DNA from: Parolsenella massiliensis
GTDB taxonomy: Bacteria > Actinomycetota > Coriobacteriia > Coriobacteriales > Atopobiaceae
DNA length: 64,000 bases
Direction of reading: 5' to 3'
NCBI RefSeq assembly: GCF_900143685.1
Contig: NZ_LT671675.1
Location: 1,109,985-1,173,984, forward strand
In this document: positions 50,993 to 59,007 of the stretch, piece by piece
How positions within the stretch are numbered: the first letter of the stretch is position 1
Layout of the letters: each line of letters starts with the position of its first letter
Notes under the pieces: model-generated
Seen by the model: the letters and a program-made list of their open reading frames with translations, nothing else
Told to the model about the DNA's origin: nothing
Databases searched by the model: none
Made by a program: the position numbers and the translations under genes

Positions 50993-53614
50993 CTAGTCCT
51001 CGTAGTTCTTGGGCTCGCGGCCGTAGTAGGCGTCGAGGTAGAGCTCCTTGATCTCGCTCATGAGCGGGTAGCGCGGGTTGGCCGGCGTGCACTGGTCGTT
51101 GAACGCGTTCTCGGTCATCTCGTCGAGGGTGTCGAGGAAGTACTTCTCGTCCACGCCGTACTCGGCGATCGTGTGCTTCACGCCCACGTGGTCGCACAGC
51201 TCGTTGATCTTCTTGACGAAGTTCTCGAACACCTCGTCATCGTTCTTGCCGGTGACGCCGCAGTAGCGGGCGGCCTCGGCGTAGCGGGCCTTCGCGTGCG
51301 GGTAGGCGTACTGCGGGAACGTGCCCATCTTGGTGGGGACGTCGGCGGCGTTGTAGCGCATGACGCGCGTGAGGATGACGGCGTTGGCCAGGCCGTGCGG
51401 GATGTGGTGGTAGGCGCCGAGCTTGTGGGCCATGGAGTGGTTGAGGCCGAGGAAGGCGTTGGCGAAGGCCATGCCGGCCAGGCATGAGGCGTTAGCCATG
51501 CGCTCGCGAGCCTCGGGGTCGGCCGCACCGTTGTCGTAGGCGCGCGGCAGGTAGTCGAAGACGAGCTTCATCGCGCGCAGCGCCATGGAGTCGCTCCAGT
51601 CGCTGGCCATGACCGAGACGTAGGCCTCGAGGGCGTGGGTAAGGACGTCAACGCCAGAGGCACTCGTGAGGCCCTTGGGCTGCGTGTCCATGTTGTTGGC
51701 GTCGACGATGGCCATGTTGGGCAGCAGCGCGTAGTCGGCGAGCGGCCACTTGATGCCCGTCTCGGCGTCGGTGATGACGGAGAACGGCGTGCACTCAGAG
51801 CCCGTGCCCGAGGAGGTGGGGATGGCCACGAAGTAGGCCTTGGAGCCCATCTCGGGATAGGTGTAGACCCTCTTGCGGATGTCCATGAAGTCCATGGCCA
51901 TGTCCTCGAAGTTGGCCTCGGGGTGCTCGTAGAGGACCCACATGATCTTACCGGCGTCCATGGCAGAGCCGCCGCCGAAGGCGATGATCACGTCGGGCTC
52001 GAAGCTCGTGAGGATCTCGGCGCCCTTGCGAGCGCACTGCAGCGTGGGGTCAGGGGCGACGTCCCAGAAGCAGGCGTGCTCGATGCCCAGCTCGTCAAGC
52101 TTCTGCTCGATGGGCTTGATGAAGCCGTTCTTGAACAGGAACTGGTCGGTGACGATAAACGCGCGCTTCTTGTGCATGACGCGGCCGAGCTCGTCGAGGG
52201 CGACGGGCTGGCAGCCCCTCTTGAAGTAGACCTTCTCGGGTGCGCGGAACCAGAGCATGTTCTCCCGCCTCTCTGCGACCGTCTTGATGTTGAGCAGGTG
52301 CTTGGGTCCGACGTTCTCGGAGACGGAGTTGCCGCCCCAGGAGCCGCAGCCCAGCGTGAGGGACGGAGCGGTCTTGAAGTTGTAGAGGTCGCCGATGCCG
52401 CCCTGCGAGGACGGGGTGTTGATGAGGATGCGGCACGTCTTCATGGCCTCGGCGTGCTTGGCCATCTTCTCCTTCTCCGTCGTGGAGATGAACAGCGAGG
52501 AGGTGTGGCCGTAGCCGCCGTCCGCCACGAGGCGCTCGGCCTTGGCGATGGCCTCGTCAAACGTCTTGGCCTTGTACATGCCCAGGACCGGCGAGAGCTT
52601 CTCGTGGGCCATCTCCTCGGAGGGCTCCACGCTCGTGACCTCGCCGATGAGGATCTTGGTCTTCTCGGGCACGTCGACGCCGGCCATCTTGGCGATGGTG
52701 TGGGCGCTCTGGCCCACGATCTTGGCGTTGACCGAGCCGTTGATGATGACGGTCTTGCGGACCTTGTCGAGCTCGGCGCCCTTGAGGAAGTAGCAGCCGC
52801 GGGCCTTGAACTCGGCCTTGACGGCGTCATAGACGTCCTCGAGTACCGTGACGGACTGCTCGGAGGCGCAGATCATGCCGTTGTCGAAGGTCTTGGAGTG
52901 GATGATCGAGTTCACGGCAAGCTTGACGTCTGCCGTGGAGTCGATGATGGCGGGCGTGTTGCCGGGGCCCACGCCCAGGGCAGGCTTGCCCGAGGAGTAC
53001 GCGGCCTGGACCATGCCCGGGCCACCGGTGGCCAGGATGATGTCGGCGGAGCGCATGAGCTCGTTGGTGAGCTCGAGGGACGGCTGGGCGATCCAGTCGA
53101 TGATGCCCTCGGGGGCGCCGGCGGCCACGGCGGCGTCACGCACGATGCGGGCGGCCTCGATGGTGCAGGCCTTGGCGCGCGGGTGCGGACTGATGATGAT
53201 GGCGTTGCGGGTCTTCAGGCAGATGAGCGTCTTGAAGATGGCCGTGGACGTGGGGTTGGTGGTGGGGATGACGGCGGCGACGATGCCGATGGGCTCGGCG
53301 ATGCGCTTGTAGCCAAAGGACGGGTCGTCCTCGATGACGCCGCAGGTCTTCATGTCCTTGTACTTGTTGTAGATGTACTCGGCCGCGTAGTGGTTCTTGA
53401 TGACCTTGTCCTCCACGATGCCCATGCCGGTCTCCTCGACCGCCATCTTGGCAAGCGGGATGCGCGCCTTGTTGGCCGCGATGGCCGCCGCGTGGAAGAT
53501 CTTGTCGACCTGCTCCTGGGAGAACGTGGCGAACTCGGCCTGCGCCTTGCGCATGGACGCGATTCGCGAGGTGAGGGCATCGAGAGAGTCGATGGCCTTC
53601 TCCGCCTTTGCCAT
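50993..53614 (-). CDS. adhE: Bifunctional acetaldehyde-CoA/alcohol dehydrogenase AdhE
   Basis: 873 aa fermentative enzyme that reduces acetyl-CoA to ethanol in two steps with NADH. The N-terminal aldehyde dehydrogenase half has its catalytic Cys249 in FDNGMICASEQS and PIGIVAAVIPTTNPTSTAIFK near 108-128. The C-terminal iron alcohol dehydrogenase half shows FGGGSAMDAGKIMWVLYE, SSGTGSECTPFSVITD, and the iron-ligand segment GLNHSMAHKLGAYHHIPHGLANA. Length is typical, and no frameshift is seen. Points to ethanol-forming or mixed-acid fermentation. ATG 53614 has GGAGG upstream. Confidence 0.96.
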   Translation of the reverse strand: MAKAEKAIDSLDALTSRIASMRKAQAEFATFSQEQVDKIFHAAAIAANKARIPLAKMAVEETGMGIVEDKVIKNHYAAEYIYNKYKDMKTCGVIEDDPSFGYKRIAEPIGIVAAVIPTTNPTSTAIFKTLICLKTRNAIIISPHPRAKACTIEAARIVRDAAVAAGAPEGIIDWIAQPSLELTNELMRSADIILATGGPGMVQAAYSSGKPALGVGPGNTPAIIDSTADVKLAVNSIIHSKTFDNGMICASEQSVTVLEDVYDAVKAEFKARGCYFLKGAELDKVRKTVIINGSVNAKIVGQSAHTIAKMAGVDVPEKTKILIGEVTSVEPSEEMAHEKLSPVLGMYKAKTFDEAIAKAERLVADGGYGHTSSLFISTTEKEKMAKHAEAMKTCRILINTPSSQGGIGDLYNFKTAPSLTLGCGSWGGNSVSENVGPKHLLNIKTVAERRENMLWFRAPEKVYFKRGCQPVALDELGRVMHKKRAFIVTDQFLFKNGFIKPIEQKLDELGIEHACFWDVAPDPTLQCARKGAEILTSFEPDVIIAFGGGSAMDAGKIMWVLYEHPEANFEDMAMDFMDIRKRVYTYPEMGSKAYFVAIPTSSGTGSECTPFSVITDAETGIKWPLADYALLPNMAIVDANNMDTQPKGLTSASGVDVLTHALEAYVSVMASDWSDSMALRAMKLVFDYLPRAYDNGAADPEARERMANASCLAGMAFANAFLGLNHSMAHKLGAYHHIPHGLANAVILTRVMRYNAADVPTKMGTFPQYAYPHAKARYAEAARYCGVTGKNDDEVFENFVKKINELCDHVGVKHTIAEYGVDEKYFLDTLDEMTENAFNDQCTPANPRYPLMSEIKELYLDAYYGREPKNYED

Positions 53615-54126
53615 AGCTACCTCCAGATCGGTTCACGGACGGGCGTTTTGGCCCGCCCAGACTGACGATTGGCCGCCTGCGACCGGAGAGGCTCGCATGG
53701 GGCCATTGGCCTTTTGGACATGCATAAAAGAGTAAGGCTCCGAACGATGTCTATGATACTGGAGAAATGCCCTGTTTTATGCCCAGTTGGGCGAGCGGTT
53801 GGCCGTCTACCTGCGGTTGAGTAGCGGTTTGTGGTCATTTGAGTGATGAGAGCAACGGGTCAGTTGACTACGGATGCATGGGCAACGCGCACGATTAGCG
53901 CATAGCATTCAATGATAATTGCATACAATTGGATATGTCACGCTAATACGCCGCAGCACAGGCGCCCCGTAACGCAAACCTTGCTTGCATAGGGGCATAA
54001 TCCGCAGGTTGAAACAACGGAAATCGTGTAAACCTGGCGAGTGGTATGGACGGATACCGCTCGCAGCCAAAAACCGACCGCCCGCCTTTGGGAAGACCGC
54101 CCGCCAATCCGCGAGCGGCAGCCGAC
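53615..54126. other. Gene-free interval upstream of adhE
   Basis: A 512-bp stretch, AT-richer than its surroundings, presumably holding the adhE promoter and leader, although I could not pick a convincing -35/-10 pair or a Rex-type operator. Visible structure: a hairpin GCGAGTGGTAT/ATACCGCTCGC (54037-54047 with 54054-54064), a direct repeat GACCGCCCGCC at 54076 and 54095, and a spaced ATTAGCG/CGCTAAT pair (53894, 53941). Confidence 0.5.
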
Positions 54127-54191
54127 GGTGACATTTTGGCCCCGTCCCCAGATGTCACCGTGACAGTTGGGGACGGGGCCGTTTTGTCACC
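54127..54191. repeat. Double GGGGACGGGGCC palindrome overlapping a stop codon
   Basis: GGTGACA and GGCCCCGTCCCC on the left pair with GGGGACGGGGCC and TGTCACC on the right, with TGTCACCGTGACA in the centre: two copies of the dispersed element head to head. The stop TGA and final Arg codon CGG of the membrane-protein gene (54187) lie in its right arm. GGGGACGGGGCC followed by GTTTT makes it a plausible bidirectional terminator. Confidence 0.8.
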
Positions 54192-54636
54192 GCTCGAAGA
54201 TGAGGTGGGTGGCAGTGCAGATGAGCCCGGGTAGAACGAAGGCGATTCCTCCCAGCAAGGTGAGGGCTTTTCCACCTGTCAGGGAGACGTCAGTGAATCC
54301 CAGGAGGAACGAACCAGCAGTCTGGGGCACAACAATGCAGACAATAGACAGGCAAACCAGGACGAGAAGCGAGGCGAGCAGAGCGCGTCGACCGCATCCG
54401 ACAGCCACGGCAACCGCGTAGCCAAGGAGCAGCCACATAAGCGGACGAGACAGAATAACCGCGGCTAGAGTTGCCCCATCGACTCCCGTGATAGTGTTTG
54501 GAACGCCAGTGATAAGGCCATACGCCTCCACGAGCGCGGCACCCCAGACCGGCCCCAACGACGGCAGCCGAAACCAGGCGAGCGCCGCCAGCAACGCAAG
54601 GACAAACAGAATAGCTGCAAGCTTCGGCCTTCTCAT
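54187..54636 (-). CDS. Hypothetical four-helix membrane protein in the secreted-paralogue cassette
   Basis: 149 aa. Four hydrophobic segments (about 5-22, 55-78, 84-104, 118-143); between the first two is a loop GLITGVPNTITGVDGATL. No recognised family. ATG 54636 is preceded by GGGAG at 11 nt; an ATG 36 nt upstream would add a polar stretch. It is 39 nt downstream of a secreted protein gene on the same strand and probably part of one transcript with the two secreted genes. Membrane partner, immunity protein or export helper are possible roles; none is shown by the sequence. Confidence 0.65.
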   Translation of the reverse strand: MRRPKLAAILFVLALLAALAWFRLPSLGPVWGAALVEAYGLITGVPNTITGVDGATLAAVILSRPLMWLLLGYAVAVAVGCGRRALLASLLVLVCLSIVCIVVPQTAGSFLLGFTDVSLTGGKALTLLGGIAFVLPGLICTATHLIFER

Positions 54637-54675
54637 AGCACTAGTCTCCCTTGCTATAGAGGGCAAACGCAACGA

Positions 54676-55110
54676 TCAGTGGACCTCGTAGCTGTATTGC
54701 CACACCTCTGCATAGCCCGATGCGGATCCATAACCAGGTATATATGCCTGTCCGAAGTCGTAGGTCCTTGTTCCTAGAAGGGTTGGAGCCTTTCGGATAT
54801 AGTACTGACGATACGCAAGGCCCTTGGTGGTTTCTCCGAAATAGTAGTCCTGAAGAAAAGTGCCACCGGCTATGCCAGTAAATAGCTGATAGGTATCAAC
54901 GACATCGTCGTACAGGAGCCTTCTCTCGGTCCCTTGGTCTTCATTTTCAACAATGGAAGACAGCGCAAACGAAGGCACTTCTAAAGAAGACGGGGTAAGA
55001 GCAACGGCCTTATGCGGCAGCACGGTAAGCACCATGGAAAGCGCAATCAGTGCGAGAAACGGGGCTGCAATTGGTATTCCCAAGACACGATGCTTGTGAT
55101 TGGCGTTCAT
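54676..55110 (-). CDS. Hypothetical secreted protein, paralogue of the next gene
   Basis: 144 aa with a signal peptide (about 1-38, ending in HKAVA before LTPSS). The mature part shares motifs with the gene at 55142: SFALSSI, YDDVVDTY, YRQYYIRKAPTLL, and a C-terminal YSYEVH. No Cys, no recognisable domain; many Tyr and Gly. AGGAGG lies 5 nt before ATG 55110, a very strong ribosome-binding site. GC content is clearly below the window average, which suggests transfer. Confidence 0.65.
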   Translation of the reverse strand: MNANHKHRVLGIPIAAPFLALIALSMVLTVLPHKAVALTPSSLEVPSFALSSIVENEDQGTERRLLYDDVVDTYQLFTGIAGGTFLQDYYFGETTKGLAYRQYYIRKAPTLLGTRTYDFGQAYIPGYGSASGYAEVWQYSYEVH

Positions 55111-55141
55111 GTCACCCTCCTAAGTTTTGTGTCGCTAGTTA

Positions 55142-55528
55142 TTAGTAAGTTTCATAACTACAGCTAAATCGCTTCAACATCCCGTTATGCGTAGGATCTG
55201 TTGGGCAGGGGTATTGTGCAATCGAGTAAAGTAGAGTATCGGGATACTTTCTCGTGTATCCGTTTCTATAGGTGAGCGTGCGATATACCGGCTCGAACAC
55301 TTTAATGTCATGAGACGACGTTTGGTAACAGAAAAAATAGCCATATGAGTCAAGCACGTCGTCAATCTTGGAACGCTGTACTTCAACAGATGAGAGTGAG
55401 GCCAAAGACAACGAATCGGGAATTGTTGCAGCAGCTACTGCGGGCGTTGAAAACAGCACCTGAGCGGAAGCAAACAAGCCGCAAAGGATGACAGACAATC
55501 TTTTGCGCGAGATAGTATCATGTCTCAT
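55142..55528 (-). CDS. Hypothetical secreted protein, first gene of a three-gene cassette
   Basis: 128 aa with a signal peptide (about 1-32, SAQVLFSTPAVA before AATIPD). The mature part shares LASLSSV, IDDVLDSY, YRNGYTRKYPDTLL and a C-terminal CSYETY with the downstream paralogue. Unlike it, this one has three Cys (FFCYQ, YPCPTD, FSCSYE), so a disulphide is possible. ATG 55528 has GAGGT just upstream. Not recognised; codon use is AT-rich compared with flanking genes. Confidence 0.65.
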   Translation of the reverse strand: MRHDTISRKRLSVILCGLFASAQVLFSTPAVAAATIPDSLSLASLSSVEVQRSKIDDVLDSYGYFFCYQTSSHDIKVFEPVYRTLTYRNGYTRKYPDTLLYSIAQYPCPTDPTHNGMLKRFSCSYETY

Positions 55529-55771
55529 ATTGACCTCACAATCTAATGACGAGTCCTTTAATTACCTACAGCACCTATATGCAGGATGTGGGCTTGGTTT
55601 GCACGACGACTACCGCCGAGCGGCATCGATATTCCGGCCAGCGGGACTGGGACGACTTCAATTCCCATATTTGTCCTTGGACCAGATTCCAGAGCATCTG
55701 TAATATCTAGCCCAGCCACATATCGATGAGCCATTTTGCATCGCCGGGCCAGCTGACAATTCGAAGACTGC

Positions 55772-55826
55772 AAAACGACCCCCTCCCTAACTGGCGAATT
55801 CCAACCGTTAGGAAAGGGGTCGTTTT
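55772..55826 (-). terminator. Hairpin terminator after the gene at 55828
   Basis: AAACGACCCC...CCTAAC pairs with GTTAGG...GGGGTCGTTT; on the minus strand the stem is followed by TTTTGC. The flanking GGGGTCGTTTTGTCA resembles the palindrome at 54.17 kb, and TCA at 55828 is the stop of the gene. Confidence 0.75.
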
Positions 55827-55827
55827 G

Positions 55828-56190
55828 TCATCGAGCGAAAACCCGCTCGAGGCGGAGGACCTCGGAGCGGGCGTCGCCCGTGGCGGTGCGCGCGTCGTAG
55901 CGGGCCCAGGTCCCGTCCGCGAGCAGGACGTCCACGAGGGGACCGAAGCCGCCGCGCAACGTGCTCGAGGCCTCGCGATAGCAAGGGTCGCTCGTAAGGC
56001 CGGGATAGCGCACGGCCAGGACGTCATCACGGCACACGAGGTAGCTCGCCACCACCTGCGCCACGTCCGAGACGCGGCGCCACGTGTCCGCGTCCATGCC
56101 CGCCTGCATCTCGAGCAGCACGGACAGGCAGGGGCCTCCCCCGCCACACGGCAGGAGAGGCCCCTCGGAGTTGTGAATGCGGATGCTCAC
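55828..56190 (-). CDS. Hypothetical protein downstream of thrS
   Basis: 120 aa, 12 nt after the thrS stop on the same strand, so probably co-transcribed. No signal peptide or membrane segment. A Gly-rich start (LLPCGGGGPCLSVLLEMQAG), a helical middle (DADTWRRVSDVAQVVASYLVC) and DVLLADGTWARYDARTATGDARSEVLRLERVFAR at the end. I do not recognise it. Codon use matches the chromosome (high GC at third positions), which supports a real gene. Confidence 0.6.
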   Translation of the reverse strand: MSIRIHNSEGPLLPCGGGGPCLSVLLEMQAGMDADTWRRVSDVAQVVASYLVCRDDVLAVRYPGLTSDPCYREASSTLRGGFGPLVDVLLADGTWARYDARTATGDARSEVLRLERVFAR

Positions 56191-56202
56191 GGCGCAAGAA
56201 GA

Positions 56203-57966
56203 CTAGCTGCGGCGCTCGGCGATCTCTGCGGAGACCTCGGCGATGAACTCGTCCAGGCTCTTCTGGACCGTCTCGTTGGAGCGGTCGCGGACGGAGACGT
56301 TACCGGCCTCGACCTCCTTCTCGCCCAGGATGAGCATGTAGGGCACGCGGTCGATGGAGCGGGCCTCGCGGATCTTGTAGCCGATCTTCTCGTCGCGGTC
56401 ATCGCACACGGCGCGGATGCCGGCGGCCTCAAGCTTGGCGGAGACCTCGTCGGCGTAGGCGCGGCTCTTCTCGGAGACGGGAAGGACCTTCACCTGCACG
56501 GGCGCGAGCCACGTGGGGAACTTGCCGGCGTAGTGCTCGATGAGGATGCCGATGAAGCGCTCGATGGAGCCGAAGCACACGCGGTGCAGCATGATGGGGC
56601 GCTTCTTGGAGCCGTCGGCGTCGACGTACTCCAGGTTGAAGTTGAGCGGCATCTGGAAGTCGAGCTGCACCGTACCGCACTGCCAGGTGCGACCGAGCGA
56701 GTCCTCGAGGTGGAAGTCGATCTTGGGGCCGTAGAAGGCGCCGTCGCCCTCGTTGACCTCATAGTCCATGTGGAGCTGCTCGAGGGCGGTCTTGAGGCCC
56801 TCCTCGGCGCGAGCCCAGTCCTCGTCGGAACCCATGGAGTCCGCCGGGCGCGTGGAGAGCTCGACGTGGTACTTGAAGCCGAACTTCTGGTACACGGAGT
56901 CGATGAGGTTCACGACGCCCACGATCTCGTCGGTGAGCTGGTCGGGACGCACGAACAGGTGCGCGTCGTCCTGGTTGAAGCAGCGCACGCGGAACAGGCC
57001 GTGCAGGGCGCCGCGCAGCTCGTGACGGTGCACGAGGCCGATCTCGCCGGCGCGGATGGGCAGCTCGCGGTAGGAGTGCGGCTTGGAGGCGTAGACAAGC
57101 ACGCCGCCCGGGCAGTTCATGGGCTTGATGCAGTACTCCTCGTCATCGATGACGGTGGAGTACATGTTGTCCTTGTAGTGGTCCCAGTGGCCCGAGGTCT
57201 TCCACAGCTGCTTGTTCATGATGAGCGGCGTGGAGATCTCCACGTAGCCGGCCTTGTGGTGAATCTCGCGCCAGTAGTCGAGCAGGGCGTTCTTGAGGAT
57301 CATGCCGTTGGGCAGGAAGAACGGGAAGCCCGGGGCCTCGTCACGCATCATGAACAGATCCATCTCGCGGCCGATCTTGCGGTGGTCGCGCTTCTTGGCC
57401 TCCTCGATGACGCGCAGGTGCTCGTCGAGCTCGTCCTTGGTGGCGAAGGCGACGCCGTTGATGCGCGTGAGCATCTTGTTGTTCTTGTCGTCCTTCCAGT
57501 AGGCGCCCGAGACGCCCGTGAGCTTGAAGGCCTTCACGGCCTTGGTGTAGCAGACGTGGGGACCGACGCACATGTCGATGTAGTCGCCCTGCTGGTAGAA
57601 CGTGATGCGCGCGTCCTCGGCAAGGTCGCCGATGTGCTCGACCTTGTACTTCTCGCCGCGCTCCTCCATGAGCTTGATGGCCTCGGGACGCGGGAGCTCG
57701 AAGACGGAGAACTTGAGGTTCTCCTTGCAGATCTTCTTCATCTCGGCCTCGATGGCGGGCAGGTCGTCCTCGCCGATCTTCTTGTCGCCAAGGTCGACGT
57801 CGTAGTAGAAGCCCTTCTCGGTGGCCGGGCCGTAGGCGAAGTCCGCCTCGGGGTACAGGCGCTTGATGGCCTGGGCCATGATGTGGGCCGCGGAGTGGCG
57901 GATGACGTGGGTGACCTCGTCTGCCGGGCACTCGTCGACGTGGCCGTCGTTGTAGAGAACCTTCAT
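56203..57966 (-). CDS. thrS: Threonyl-tRNA synthetase lacking the TGS domain
   Basis: 587 aa class II synthetase. It begins MKVLYNDGHVDECPADEVTHVIRHSAAHIMAQAIKRLYP, so the N-terminal TGS domain (about 60 residues) of the standard enzyme is missing, while the editing domain is present (HSAAH, YIDMCVGPHV). Catalytic motifs include IKPMNCPGGVLVYASKPHSYRELPIR (zinc Cys) and GLVHRHELRGALHGLFRVRCFNQDDAHLFV, ending in the anticodon-binding domain. No upstream in-frame start with a TGS sequence and no T-box leader is visible. Confidence 0.94.
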   Translation of the reverse strand: MKVLYNDGHVDECPADEVTHVIRHSAAHIMAQAIKRLYPEADFAYGPATEKGFYYDVDLGDKKIGEDDLPAIEAEMKKICKENLKFSVFELPRPEAIKLMEERGEKYKVEHIGDLAEDARITFYQQGDYIDMCVGPHVCYTKAVKAFKLTGVSGAYWKDDKNNKMLTRINGVAFATKDELDEHLRVIEEAKKRDHRKIGREMDLFMMRDEAPGFPFFLPNGMILKNALLDYWREIHHKAGYVEISTPLIMNKQLWKTSGHWDHYKDNMYSTVIDDEEYCIKPMNCPGGVLVYASKPHSYRELPIRAGEIGLVHRHELRGALHGLFRVRCFNQDDAHLFVRPDQLTDEIVGVVNLIDSVYQKFGFKYHVELSTRPADSMGSDEDWARAEEGLKTALEQLHMDYEVNEGDGAFYGPKIDFHLEDSLGRTWQCGTVQLDFQMPLNFNLEYVDADGSKKRPIMLHRVCFGSIERFIGILIEHYAGKFPTWLAPVQVKVLPVSEKSRAYADEVSAKLEAAGIRAVCDDRDEKIGYKIREARSIDRVPYMLILGEKEVEAGNVSVRDRSNETVQKSLDEFIAEVSAEIAERRS

Positions 57967-58272
57967 GGGAAACCTCTTCCGTTGGTTGAGCTCAGGTAAG
58001 TGTACTAGACATGAAAAACGCCCGCAGCCGCCATGTGGCGACGACGAGCGACTATGTGGCGCCTGTCACACGACCTCGCGGCCCGTGAAGGGACAGACGC
58101 CTAGATTGTCTGGGATGTGCAGGCGTATGCGAGCTCTCGCTGCATCAAGGTGGCCTTTCTGGCTCGCGCGCCTTAGTTGGCGCGCCCGTGTGCGACGCCT
58201 ATGGTTTACCACAAAGCGGCGAGCTTCGCGAGCGGCACGCGACAGCCCCCTACTTTCTTTGCGCAGGTGCCA
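57967..58272. other. Gene-free interval upstream of thrS
   Basis: About 300 bp with no supported gene. It holds an inverted repeat GCGCGCC/GGCGCGC around 58166-58185 and, on the minus strand near 57999-58004, a TACACT box that could be the thrS -10. No T-box antiterminator motif was seen. A 69-codon Arg-rich frame here is not supported. Confidence 0.5.
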
Positions 58273-58303
58273 CAAAAAGGCCCCGTCGCGGGGGCGGGGC
58301 CTT
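58273..58303 (-). terminator. Terminator after the double zinc-ribbon gene
   Basis: Minus-strand stem AAGGCCCCG/CGGGGCCTT followed by TTTTTGTGG, 27 nt past the stop at 58330. Confidence 0.85.
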
Positions 58304-58329
58304 GAGGTCGCTGGGGTGTGGCAGACGCG

Positions 58330-58761
58330 CTACTGGATGCGGGTGCGGCAGTAGGGGCAGACCTTCCAGTCGGCGTTGAGCGGGCGGTGGCACGTGGGGC
58401 AGACGTTGCGGACCTGCGTGTTGCAGTTGGGGCACACGATGAAGTCCTTGTCGATGGGCGTGCCGCACTTGGGGCAGATGCCGTAGTGGGACAGCTGGTG
58501 CTCGCGCAGCGCGATGTCGAGGTCCTGCTCCTCGCGGTCAACGAGGTAGGAGCTCGGACGCAGGATCACGTAGGCGAGAAGGCCCACGATGGGGATCACG
58601 GAGATGATGGCCCACAGCCACCAGGGCTCGGCGCCACGGCGCTGGGCGTCGCGGATGACGTAGACGATGGACAGCACGTACAGCATCACAACGCAGGCGA
58701 GCATGAGGTAGAGCACCATGCGCACCTCGGGGGTGAGGATCTGGTCGATGAGGTTCGACAT
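58330..58761 (-). CDS. Membrane protein with C-terminal double zinc ribbon
   Basis: 143 aa. Two membrane segments (about 13-36 and 48-66), then a cytoplasmic domain with two zinc ribbons: CPKCGTPIDKDFIVCPNCN (95-113) and CPTCHRPLNADWKVCPYCR (120-138), four CxxC knuckles in all. The gene is unlinked to any pathway here. Similar proteins occur across Coriobacteriia without known function. ATG 58761 is preceded by AAAGGAG. Confidence 0.8.
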   Translation of the reverse strand: MSNLIDQILTPEVRMVLYLMLACVVMLYVLSIVYVIRDAQRRGAEPWWLWAIISVIPIVGLLAYVILRPSSYLVDREEQDLDIALREHQLSHYGICPKCGTPIDKDFIVCPNCNTQVRNVCPTCHRPLNADWKVCPYCRTRIQ

Positions 58762-58904
58762 ACGAGACGAGCTCCTTTGCGTCTAGCGGCGCCTGTGGTG
58801 CCACGGAAGAGTCAACTCAATGGATTGTAGCAGCTCGCGGGGGTGCGGCAACCATCGCCACGGCAAGCCCACAGCGACGGCGGGGCGGGGGGGCGCAGCG
58901 AGGC

Positions 58905-58970
58905 AAACTACGCAGATTTCGCCTCCAGACCGGCTCTGGAGGCGAATTGAAGTCTAAAGCTGCGTAGTTT
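58905..58970. repeat. Large nested palindrome after folC
   Basis: Outer arms AAACTACGCA (58905-58914) and TGCGTAGTTT (58961-58970), inner arms TTCGCCTCCAGA (58918-58929) and TCTGGAGGCGAA (58935-58946). All arms are perfect. It lies 38-103 nt past the folC stop and probably ends the one-carbon operon transcript, although only a short T-run follows. Confidence 0.75.
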
Positions 58971-59007
58971 ACAGGGCCGCGCGAGACCAGCATTGGATGC
59001 CGGCGCC

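Noticed and set aside
53615-54126. Rex operator or strong promoter for adhE
   Set aside because: No TTGTGA-N-TCACAA type palindrome and no convincing -35/-10 pair; short dyads present are too weak to name.
53943-54275. 110-codon minus frame over the double palindrome at 54127
   Set aside because: It reads the repeat in another frame (TVTVTSGDG) and overlaps the supported membrane-protein gene.
55558-55773. 71-codon minus frame upstream of the secreted cassette
   Set aside because: No ribosome-binding site, no recognisable composition and no relation to the cassette proteins.
57967-58272. T-box riboswitch upstream of thrS
   Set aside because: Looked for the conserved antiterminator motif (TGG-TACCGCG type) on the minus strand and did not find it.
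58066-58275. 69-codon Arg-rich minus frame between thrS and the zinc-ribbon gene
   Set aside because: It starts inside the terminator hairpin of the preceding gene and has no domain or ribosome-binding site.
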